64,000 nt of DNA from the NCBI GenBank assembly GCA_950295325.1, contig OX485808.1, positions 12,030,501-12,094,500 on the forward strand, given 5' to 3'. The stretch's first letter is position 1; the number at the start of each line of letters is the position of its first letter. Source of the DNA: Polytrichum commune (lineage: Eukaryota; Streptophyta; Polytrichopsida; Polytrichales; Polytrichaceae). The notes beneath the pieces are model-generated. The model searched no databases. It worked only from the letters and a program-made list of their open reading frames with translations, and was not told where the DNA came from. Below are positions 11,537 to 22,900 of the stretch, in pieces. The position numbers and the translations under genes are program-made.

Positions 11537-13195
11537 ATGCAGTTATGTTGGTCGGAAGTCTTCATAAGACGTAGAGGATGACCCGGGGGTCTTGGACCCA
11601 CGTTATCTCCACCTTGCCTAGTAATTTCCACCCACACCGATACGACTGTTCAATGCACTTTCACACCTTGATACAGTATGTGTGTCATCATCCTACGTGA
11701 CGGTAGAACCGTTCAAGTAAATTGGCATATCACAACACCCCACGTTAAGATTGAGCTCGTCAAAACACACATATCCAAGAATGAAAATTCCTAGATTTCA
11801 TTTCGTTCAAACTCCTGCTACAAAGTTTGTTTATCTTTCCCTTATCATATAGGAGGCACTTGGTGTTAAAACAAGCACTGTTAGCTCTAACACCCACCTC
11901 TCTTAGGTTATCGAACAAAGCAATTCTCACATGGATTGGAACGATTCGGCTCGAATATTAGGTGTCCGATTGAGATGCTAAAGTAACCAGATTAGGGGGG
12001 GGGGGGGGGACTCACACCTGAACACCAGAGTGATAAGTGCTCGCTCATCTTTCGCAACGCCCTCCCTCTTGACGACAGCAAGTCGATGTGGTGTCACCTG
12101 GTGCAAGATCGGACAGACATCTGGAATGCGCAAACTTCGAAGATACTCGGGGGAGGTGGACTGGGTTACTACCCACAGAGTACAGTGTTCACCTTTTTCG
12201 TCAACATATTCTTACGGCGTGATCTGCTGCTGCTCCCGAGTCGCCTCATATTCCTCGCTCAAGTGACGCATGAAGCATGGCATGGCATGGCAGGGCAGGG
12301 CAGGGCAGGGCAACATGTAAGCAGGACGACTGCAAGGAGCTGGGCAGAAATGCACCTCTCATGTAACTGAAGTTGGGCCAGTATTGTTTCTGCTTCAGCA
12401 AAGAATTGGTGCCACCCATGCACATTAATAAACGTGGCAGGAACCCAGCAGTCCTCCACTTGGAAGGACCCCTAAGTTGCTTTCTCCCCTGCCACACTCC
12501 GCTGTACATAAGGTAGGGAGACCTTCAATCCTCCAACATCTCGAACACATGATTTTATCTCAGGCTGCCACAATTGCCTCCACTGCGTCTGCAACCCATC
12601 GCATCGATCGGGTTAGTAGTACTGACTGCAGATAAAAGTTGGGTGTGTTTGGGACCCATTTTGTTCTTTCTGTACTGTAGAGGTGTTGGGGTTGAAGGTA
12701 GAGGACGGTGGAGTTTGAGTTTGAGTTCGAGAGAGGAGATTGGCGTGCTTCATCGGTGAGACATAATGACGCTAACGACGGCGAAGCCTGCTGAGGAGGC
12801 GGAGACACACACTGTTGATTCCGTGTTTTCTTCCCGTTACGTGCAGGAATCACTCCCCAAGTAACTAATTCTCTCATCCCTCTTGCCACTACCTCGCTCA
12901 TTGAATTCTCGTCTCTGTTTTCACGAGTTGCGCAGTTCAGGTAGCGCAATCCAGGTTTAAGTGCTGGACGAAGCATCTAGTGGTCGGGGTCAAAGTTCTT
13001 CTTGTATGGGATTCTCTAGCTTGAGCAACAGGAGTGCACTGCAGAATACACCAGAGGTTTTGCCTCGGGATTCTATTAGATTAGTGAGAGCTGATGTGTG
13101 TATGTTCATGAGAGCTGAAATGCTTCGAGAACTTCGATCATAATGTCATCTTACTGGAAGAACAGACTCTACTAGCCCTTTTTCATATCCTTGTA
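11537..13195. other. Intergenic and upstream region of the decarboxylase gene
   Basis: No protein-coding gene is supported. It holds a run of 15 G at 11995-12009 and a pentamer block at 12275-12312 (about three GCATG then four GCAGG units). From about 12.0 kb the GC content rises compared with the flanking repeats, as expected near a gene. An antisense open frame at 12560-12976 (138 codons) has no recognisable domain and is probably chance. Confidence 0.5.
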
Positions 13196-13199
13196 GAGA

Positions 13200-13206
13200 T
13201 ATATAG
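13200..13206 (+). promoter_or_regulatory. Possible TATA box of the decarboxylase gene
   Basis: TATATAG stands about 65 bp before the favoured start codon at 13271, a plausible distance for a short 5' leader. This is a motif match only; no transcript start can be seen. Confidence 0.3.
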
Positions 13207-13270
13207 CACTCAGCCAAAACTTCCTGCCAAAATTTCTGTATCGTAACGTGGATATCTTGAAGGAGAGACA

Positions 13271-15815
13271 ATGGAGACGGAAGTTTTGGATATAAGATGG
13301 ACATCATTCATGAGATTGAGGTTTTCGTAAGAATGTTTGCCATGGAACTCAACTGATGCCTATTCCAAACGTTGTCAATCTGCACTCTTCCAAATTTGAG
13401 GTATGGAAGAGTGTAATCCTTGCCTTCTTTTCTTTATCTCATCGAATATTCGATGTCAGATGGACTCTACCCCGACAGGAGATTTCGAAGGATGCTGCAT
13501 ACCAGACCATTTTTGACGAGCTCATGCTGGACGGCAACCCACGCTTGGATTTGGCGTCGTTCTGCACCACATGGATGGAGCCCGAATGTGACAAACTCAT
13601 TCTTGCATCGCTCAACAAGAACTATATTGACATGGATGAGTATCCCATCACCACTGAGCTTCAGGTAAATTCCAACGCCTTGGTGCGTCGAACTCTAGAT
13701 TAATTAGTCGAATCAGAATGACGCCCGTCAGGTTACAGGACGAATCTGTGAATTGAGTTGAAGAGATGCATTGTGGCTGATTTCCCTGTAATTATCAGTT
13801 GAATGAGCTGGGAATTGTTTGAGGGCATAGAGTCTAGACGTGACGAGTGCGAAATGTGAAGGACTTCGAAACTTGATGGCATGTCTCGTCCTCGGACATT
13901 GTTTGATGTGGTTGCTCGATGTAGGATCGATGCGTGAACATGATAGCTCGCCTTTTCCATGCACCGCTGGAGAATGGCCAACAAGGTATTGGAGCAGGGA
14001 CAGTAGGATCCTCCGAGGCCGTGATGCTTGCGGGATTGGCCGCAAAGCGCAAGTGGAAGAACGAGCGCATGGCTGCCGGAAAACCGTATGACAAACCAAA
14101 TTTTGTGTGCGGCGCAAATGTCCATGTGCGACATCCTTCCCAACTACCATCTGTTGCATATGATATGACCAAATCACTTTCGAATTTCCAAATGCAAAGA
14201 CTCCTTCACCATGTCATTCTATATGTTTGTTCAGTCTTTGATTGTGAAGTCATCGAAACATGGCAGGTTGTGTGGGAGAAGTTTGCTTCTTACTTCGAGG
14301 TGGAGATTCGAGATGTCAAGCTGAGGGAAGACTTCTATATCATGGACCCCGTGAAGGCCGTCGAGCTGGTAGATGAGAACACGATTCTTGTATGCACGAC
14401 ATTTGGATCTACATACAACGGAGAGTTCGAAGATGTGAAAACACTCAACGATCTGTTGGACAAGAAGAATTCGGAGCATGGGTGAGCATTCTAAATCTCT
14501 GCACACTCCACTTGTCCGAACATAAGACAACAACAGGGGGCCACGATCCTGCCATGAAATCCTGTCCTAGCATTTCAATGACTGCTACGGGAAATATATC
14601 TCAGCGTTAATGTTCTTAATTGCGGGTGATTGATGTTACCTTGCAGGTGGAATGTTCCAATTCACGTGGATGCGGCAAGCGGTGGCTTCGTGGCGCCATT
14701 CATCTACCCCGAAATCGAGTGGGACTTCAGACTGAAGTGGGTGAAGAGCATCAACGCAAGTGGCCATAAGTACGGGCTCGTATACCCTGGCATCGGGTGG
14801 GTGATCTGGCGTAGCAAGGAGGAGTTGCCGGAGGAGTTGATTTTCCACATCAACTACCTCGGCACCGATCAGCCTACTTTCACCCTCAATTTTTCAAAAG
14901 GTATCCACCACCGCACGTATTCTCAGTCGCACCGTTTCACATTGCTCACCATTCATATTAAGACAATGACGCGCAATCAAACTGTGCGCCGTAGCATTCT
15001 TCGACAAATGTCTTACCTGCTATCTTGATGGTTGTGCAGGATCAAGTCAGATCATAGCGCAATACTATCAATTCCTTCGTCTCGGTTTTGAGGTACGTAC
15101 CTCGTCAATCTTTTCCCCGGTCTTGCGAATCATGTCATAATTTCTTGTGCGCGAGACTGGTCGGAGAAGAGAATTTGGGTATTGGAATATTCATCTGTAT
15201 CGCATGGAAGTTCATTTCGTCGATTTGGTTGCGCAGGGGTACAAAAAAGTAATAACAAACTGCCGAGCGAATGCGAAAGCCTTGTCAGACGGTATTGTCG
15301 CCATAGGAAGGTTCAGGCTTCTGTCGAAGCCCGTGGGCGTACCTCTTGTTGCGTTCTCCCTGTTGGACGACAGTGAGCATGATGAGCACGAAATTGCGGA
15401 GGCATTGCGAAGGTATGGCTGGACCGTTCCTGCGTACACCATGGCTCCCAATGCGCAGAGTGTGACACTCTTGCGTGTGGTGGTGAGGGAGGATTTCAGC
15501 CAGGGTCTTGTGGATAGGCTAGTAACAGACATCAAAAGAGTGTTGCAAACACTCGATGCGCGCCCCTCCAAGATCATTGAACACATCTCGGAGAAGGCGA
15601 AAGATAAGCACGACAATGTGGATCCTAAGAAGGTGACGCCAGCGCTTGTCAATGATGCTACGGAGCATGTGAAGGCCGGTAAGCACAAAGAGGAGAGGAA
15701 CCAGGACCATGTCTCTGGTACAGATGCTTCCGTCTTCGATAGGCGCCACAACGAGAAGGGTCACTTCAATGTACACAAAAAGCACGGCCTGCACAAAACC
15801 AATGGAGTTTGCTAA
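13271..15815 (+). CDS. GAD: Glutamate decarboxylase (PLP-dependent, plant type), seven coding exons
   Basis: It converts L-glutamate to GABA and CO2 in the cytosol, using pyridoxal phosphate. Favoured exons: 13271-13326, 13460-13664, 13925-14125, 14267-14481, 14647-14900, 15040-15092, 15237-15815, giving about 520 residues with all phases agreeing. Recognisable blocks are [37 protein letters not shown] and the PLP-lysine motif [11 protein letters not shown]. The protein ends in TNGVC, as plant enzymes do. The first exon is uncertain: a pyrimidine-rich acceptor before 13460 and a GTAAGA donor at 13327 support the start at 13271, but an uninterrupted frame also opens at ATG 13356 (about 536 residues). 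The C-terminal tail is long, Lys/His-rich and has no tryptophan, unlike usual plant calmodulin-binding tails. The gene converges on the ABC transporter. Confidence 0.93.
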
Positions 15816-16966
15816 AAAGAATTTGTGCAGGCGGCTGGATTATGCACTTCGAATGTTAATACTCTTGCACACCTAGACGATACATACTTCTGTATATGTG
15901 TACACCAGACTGTAGCTGAGCTACGAGCTTGTAATGACAACGGCGCTTAAAGCTCCAAGCTCCCAGTGAGCTTTAAGCTGAGATGACGATATTTTAACCC
16001 TGCGACGACAAAATTTTCTGTGTGCTACAATAAAAATACCGTTGCGTCGAATAACAGTATTGGGTTGTTCTTCTAATACTCGGGATCTTAAGACCCTTAC
16101 CACCCGCTTCATTGCAAGGACCTGCTTTGCCATACTTGCACATTTGCCAAACTACTTGCATCAACTCTCTTCGTTGCAGCTATTGATTTGAACCGATCTC
16201 CTTGAACGCTTCGTACAAATCGAACCTAGGAGATGATTCAATCCGAGAATGCTTCCGTACTAACATTGTCTGAACACGAATTAAAAAGATAGACGCAAGA
16301 GAGACGCAAGATAGATGCATACGTGTACAAGCGTTGTTCTTTATATATGGTACACATAATCTCCGACTGAAACTATAGCGATCATAACACCTTGAAATCC
16401 TCCCAAAATCGATCCTTAAATCTGCTGTAAATATCTACTACAAGCTGTCATCCATCCTCAAAAACAATGGTCACACCGTTGATGACGGAATTATGCCGAT
16501 AGAAACCTCCCAGACTAGCTCAAGGATTCCCCTTCTAAAATATATGCACTGTCAATTGGCCTTCAATGCAACCTCCAAAAGACACATATTAGGCTGGCAC
16601 CATCCGACAACCCTCCCTTTCCTCCCCCCAAATGGTGCTCGCAGATCAAAAACTGGTTCAACTCGACCAGGTTTATTCCGGCTGTAATCTCGTTGCAGAA
16701 AACATGTCTTTTCATCAGTGAGTTGAACTAGTTTTCGTCAATAGGATGCTCCGAGACACTGTCCACTCTAAATCTGAAAATTCTGAAAGTACCTGATTTG
16801 TGGTAAGTGATTTGTTGAAACCAGCCCTCATCTTCTATACACCAACATTGGATGGAACACAGCAGCGTACTAAGAAACGTCTTGAAAGAGTGACAGTTTT
16901 TGTAGTATACAGTTTCGCTTGTGTGTCTTTTCCGATAGCAAGTAAGAAGGCTATCTTCAGAACTGA
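15816..16966. other. Intergenic region between two convergent genes (3' UTRs)
   Basis: It should contain the 3' UTRs of both neighbours. An AATAAA on the + strand at 16029-16034 could serve the decarboxylase. On the - strand, AATAAA (plus-strand TTTATT at 16672-16677) could serve the transporter, giving a 3' UTR of about 300 nt. No other gene is recognisable. Confidence 0.5.
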
Positions 16967-19900
16967 TTACTGGGACAGACTCTTTCGCTTTTTGTAGCTC
17001 AAGGCTGCAAAGGTCCCAAGTCGAAAAAGTATGGCAAATAAAGCCAAGGCCAGCATGTCGTAAGGTATGCGAGCATTCTCCAAGGTCCGATTATACTTTA
17101 GAGTGGTCCAGACGAAAGCATTCTTTGCATCTATCAGGCGGTCACAATCACATCGTGGACAAGCTGTTGGATCGTTGAGGCATGCCATGTTGGTGCCGGA
17201 GTCTAAGCAACTGGGTTTGTCGGTATCACAGAAGAAAGCGATAGAGGTGAGAGCATTCAGTGCATACTGGAGAGGATTACTCCAAAAGACCCATATAACT
17301 GTCTTGAGAAGTTTGCGCTTCGGAACAACAGAACCTCCAGTGGAGGTCCAGAAGCCGATGATAACGGGAACAACACTAGCTGCAATCTGCACATTGGCAA
17401 TGTCACGGGTATGTATCAGCAACTAGAAGCAGGAGACAATCTACCAGCTGAATAGAACAGAACACACCATATCGCTCATTCATATAGGCTACAAAGTTGG
17501 AAACAATTCTACAGTTTTTTAGCTATCATAGCTTCTAAATCAGACATCGCATTGGAAACATCACAGTTCTAACCATGTAGAACTTTGTATACCCGTAAAG
17601 CACAGCAAGTATGATGGGCGGTGATCTAGAGGTCTCACTGAGAACGAGCAATTTATGACAGCTCACCTGAGGTTTGGGACTGATTATCACAATGAATATG
17701 CCCAAGAAAGTAATGGCCAGGCAGAATTCAAAGAGCACGAAGTAGAAACGGAAAAACTGGGCTGCTGAGTGTACTGCAATCTGTGCCATGAGGCAAAATA
17801 CAAAACAAAGAAGCATTGTTGACACTGCCAAATATGGTACCTGTCAATCAAACAACATGACATTATGAAAGGGGGGTCTCAAAATAGTAGGTACAAGAGC
17901 TTTTTTTTCAGCAGCTCAAAGATACTCATGAGAAACTACTACATACAAGTTTACCATGGTATGTTGGGAATAGAGGCGAGTGCAAAAGGGAAAATGTCAC
18001 AGGGTTGTCACAGAAACATTATTGAAAAAGGTTGAATTGACACTGAAAAGAAAGGTATGACCTCAAAGATCTCACATCAGCGACACAAATCAGAATAAGA
18101 GGTTCAAAAGTTTAATATGCCTTTAGAGAGACAAAGAAAGGAATACAAAACTCCACCACAGTCCACAGACCTGTTGCTGTTGCAATAAGATTCAACGAGA
18201 TTATGAGAGTTCACCTCTGCGAAAGTCCATGCAAGATTATGTAGGGACACGCTGTACTGATGGCTGGCCTGCTCCCTCTGGAAACTGGGGCTCATCCTCA
18301 AAACCTGGGGGATAATGTTTTGAGCACTACTGATTCCTAAGAGAATACAGGTTATGAAGAGACTTTGAGACTTGACATTCATATTCACAGTAGTGTGGGG
18401 ATTAATATTGAAGTAGACAGAGCCCAGTATAAGACCCATTAAAAGGGCGCTTGTCATTCGGTTAAAATTATAATTCACATTCCGCCAGTAGAACCGCTGT
18501 ATCTCCAGTATAATCTCCCAGGCCATCAATGAATAAGGGGCACGGTAACCAAATTCCAGCAGCTCCGGCCCATTCTGGCCTTTCGAACGGCGGAGGTTTT
18601 GTAATTGAATGTGATTGCGAAGGGCCATCTCACTCACACGATACTCAAAAGCATAATCCCTTTGACCCCTGCTGTCAGCAACCCCATCACCAATCACATC
18701 AATGGCATGTGACACAGGGCTCGTGCATGCAGGGCACAATGGAGTCCCTGGTATTGCTTCAAAATATTTCTGCACAAACCAAAAACATTTAGGTGCATCT
18801 CATATAGAAACTGCAGTGACCCATAAAGTACTCCTACAACTATTGTCAATAGCCAGGATACATGATACATCTTTTTTCTAATAGCAATTCATGAAGAGCC
18901 TGCGGTTTTCAAAGGGAAAGGCCCTTTTAACTGACAGCAGGTGGGGTGCTCTGAGATCAGAAACTAGTCTGGAAGTTCACGTTCGGATGGAAGTATACCA
19001 GAATTTGTGAATAGTAGAAACGTCTTTAAGATATCTCTAGGTTATTTCACGCCTTATAAAAAAGATAAACATCAATATCGTTCTGAAATCTTTATATCTT
19101 CTGCGCAAGTTGAGACAATATGAGAGGGGGCAACACAACGAGGTGAACATATTAATGGCTGACTCTTCTGCCTCAACACTCATACAAGGGTATAGCCCTC
19201 ACTGATTGTGAGATGCGAGACTGAATTGAATCCCTGAAACGCTTGCCACTGCCATTTCTAGTTTGTGAACAAGGAAAACAGAAAGATATAGCCTGATGCA
19301 CCAGATTACTTGGTCTTAGGACTTCGAATTAAGGTAGACTTGAATTGCTGCTATTTGACACCGATCATGCTGCTGAGAATGGCCTAAGAAATGGACCAAC
19401 ACCGATAGAGGCGAATAGACAAAGATACAAGAACAGGAACGGCTAAGTACTCACCCGAAGCAGCTCTGCGTTGGTTCCAACTGGACCAAAGTACACAGTT
19501 TCGCCTCCTCTTTTGAGAAGTTGAACGCTTGTGAAGGCCATCAATTGGCGGGGGCTAGGCTGTGTCAGAGCAGCTATGACAAGCCTTCCAGTGTCAGCAA
19601 TTCTCTGTATGCATGTTCCCACAAAATATTATGCCTACATAGAGTGTTCAATTTTTTAGTAAAGGCAAATCTCTGGTAAACCTCATTTTTTCACGTCTTC
19701 GTATAATTCCAACCAGTTCAGGAAGACAAGAAAAGAAATTGATTTTGGCCAGGATGATGGTTGTTATTGCTGCAGGAGCCAGCTATGTAGAGCAAGACAC
19801 AAGCTTCTCCCATAGACCCGCCCTGAGATTCTCTTATCAACTTCACAGATATTCTTCAAAAGCTGCAAGGATCGAGTAATTGTTGCACGTAGGATCATGG

Positions 19901-22900
19901 TATGCGAATTAGAAAGTCAACCACTTCGTGTATCAGATGGAACAAAAAAACTCACTGCCATGGCAGCAACTGCAAAAAGCTCTTAAACAATCCTGCCTAC
20001 CAATTTGTTCGCATTGAGAGAGAAGATCAGACCTTGAGGCAGTCAATAATATGACCAGAAGTATGACTGTCGAGTCTTTTAATTGGCTCATCCAGAAACA
20101 AGACGCTCGGGTTGCCAGCAAGCTCAGTAGCTATTGATAGACGGACAGCCGAATCTCGAGAAATCTCCTCATTACCTATAGAAAGTAGCAGGATGTCCGA
20201 AATATGGCCGATTCCCACTAATTGGATAACCTGCATTCCAAAGACTTGACAAACTTAATTTGTTGAGCTATCATTAAGTGATCAGGAACCCACACCCTAA
20301 TATTCAAAGTACCCATTTAGAATCTGATTGCCTGAGAACTTTATAAACTTTCTTCTGCTGATGCGATCAATTTGATGAGGGTGTTCCAGCACCATTAATA
20401 ATTGTAAACGAAAACCACTTCGGGTGCCCTCACTAGCGTGAATTAGCAGACCATGCTACCACTCAATTTCCATACTAATGAGGTTGGCCTGGAAATCATT
20501 CAACGCTCGAGCAAATCCACACATGCAATGACTTGTGGTGGTCATGATTGAGACAATCAAGTAGAGAGATGTCGGCCTGCTTTACTAGTTGTAATCTCCC
20601 CCACATTATATGTCACGCAACAAAAGGCCTTCAACTTAATGAAGAGGATACTGGGAGAGTAACCTACCTCTTCAACAAATGCCTTTCGTCTCTCAGTTGA
20701 AGCCTTTTTCCCCAGTCTCATCGCAGCACTTAACTCTACTGCTTCTCGAACGGTCATGAATGGAGCATATGAACCGATTTCCTCCACATAGCCCTCCACA
20801 TGGGTAAACGTTTTGTGCACCTTAGGATACCCATTCACCAATATCTGGCCCCCAATGCGAGCAAGCGCCACATTCCGCCCTAAATTGCAATTCATAGTCC
20901 ATAAAAAGCTGAACTTAAATCAGAATGAAATAAATTGAAATTGACCCAAATATACCAAATGCTTTAAATTACGTCCAAGACAATGATGTCAAAATACATG
21001 CTGAATCCTGGAATCCTGGCATGCACGCCTTGGGCTTTGCTTGAAAGCAGAGTCAAAAGCACCCATGCAGCCAAATTCAAAAAACTGGGGAAAGGTACAA
21101 AAGAAGTGCAAAAAAACATACTGCGAATTCTTTCAGCAACTGAATGTAAACCAGCACAAACATACTTTTGTGGAGAGGTTCAACTAGTTGTCATACCCGC
21201 AAGGCAGTTTAGTAATGTTGTTTTACCAGCTCCAACACCACCTAAGAAAGCAACCATCTCCCCAGTCTTTCCCCAGCCGGATACATAGTTTAGCATAGTG
21301 TATGTCTTCGCAATTGCTGGTATCATGATGTCATAACTCAGTTCATGCCAAGATAATGTTACAGGGATCGATGTAAAGCACAGCTTAATCTCTGGATGCC
21401 CCCACTCTTCATCTTTTATCTTTACCACATGTTGCTCCTTCGAAGTGAGCTTCATCTGCAGAGCACCACCTCCTCAATTTAGAACAGGTTTGATAATTAA
21501 TGCATCCTTACCCTCATGTTAAAGGACAGCCTCATGTTAACATGAAATAGGATTAAATTTGTAATCTATCATGTGCAGCAATAAAAGCTGCGCTGCTGGG
21601 AAGAGATTCGGAAGATCATCAGATGTTAATCATTACCTCCAAGGATGGCGCGAGAGACTGGGTTAGGTGTCTTATTCTTGCAAGAGCATAATAAGCTCCG
21701 AGATTTAGAAGCACAATCCATCCAACCAATACAGCAACAGCAACAGCTATCCAGCCGTTGCTTGTGTAGAATTGTCCTTTCGCTAAAAAGGCGTGGCCTA
21801 CTGAATTTGTTGATCGGCCAACACATTGAGGGATGTTTGCAATGTTTGGCACTTGACTGCACAGAAGACTGTAGTCTTTTGAGTTGTATTCGTTGATGAC
21901 CAATGCCGTTATGGCCCATTGTAGGGGGTCTATGTAATACGCCCAAATCCAGTAATGTGGTACATTGAAACGAGGCACCAGGAACCCAGCAAAAAGTATG
22001 AAGACTGCAATGAGCACACCTGAATCACAATGCAAGAAAATGCAACATGGTTCAGTTCGGACTCATTATACATCAGAGAGGAAGGTACTTTATCCATTTT
22101 TGCAAGTCAATTCGCAACATGATTCCTCTTACTTTATGCAGATAACCAAGGGACCTACTCTTGTTGAGAATCTGCGCTTCATTTAGACGTAAATGGAATA
22201 CATTTAAGTCGGCAAAAGTCGGGCTGTTGAGGCTTCATTTACTTGTATCAAAGTTGAGGGTAAAAAAGTAGTCGATCACCTATAAGAGCATTTGCAACAT
22301 CACGATCAGGAGCGAAGTACGCCATGAAACGAACTAGTGAAGCGCCATTTACGGCGGTCAAAGTTATGATGATGAGATAGACCCAGAAGTGCCAACCTCC
22401 ATCTTTGACAGAGAGACCAGTCAAAAAATATGTGATTAAAGTCCACAAGGTTGCCTGCAACAAACCAGAGTAAATATGTCAATAAAATTCTAGCATGTGC
22501 CAGTCAAACAGACTTATTCTAAGTGAAGGTGCAGATCGTGATTGATCATTCCTCTACTCAATTGTCACTCTCTAGTTGGGCAGAATTTGGTGTATATTAC
22601 TGTAGGTTTTAAGGGCTCAGAAGTTGTTTCTCATCCTTCATGTGTTTCTAAGTGTACACATTTTTAGCAGTTTCAACTCAAGTCTGAAAGATTGATTCTG
22701 TTAAAGCATGGGCCCTACTTTGTGCCAAAATGCTTGGACATATGTCATAGTTTACTAGCCCTACTTGGCCTTGACGTATTGAGATAGTGGGAAAAAGTCG
22801 TTCATTCTCAAAGCGGACGAGCAAAGGAACACAGAGAATCACAAAATAAAGACTGAAACCTCGAATATTGTCATCGGTAAGCCCCCCAGAACTTTTGCAA

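Noticed and set aside
12560..12976. 138-codon open frame on the - strand upstream of the decarboxylase
   Set aside because: No recognisable domain, low-complexity Ser/Asn stretch, and antisense to the likely promoter; probably chance in GC-richer DNA.
13728..14177. Overlapping - strand frames of 112-149 codons across decarboxylase exon 3
   Set aside because: Shadows of the coding strand and its intron; no family resemblance.
15212..15751. 179-codon antisense frame over the last decarboxylase exon
   Set aside because: It is the mirror of a well-supported coding exon; its composition follows from that and no domain is recognisable.
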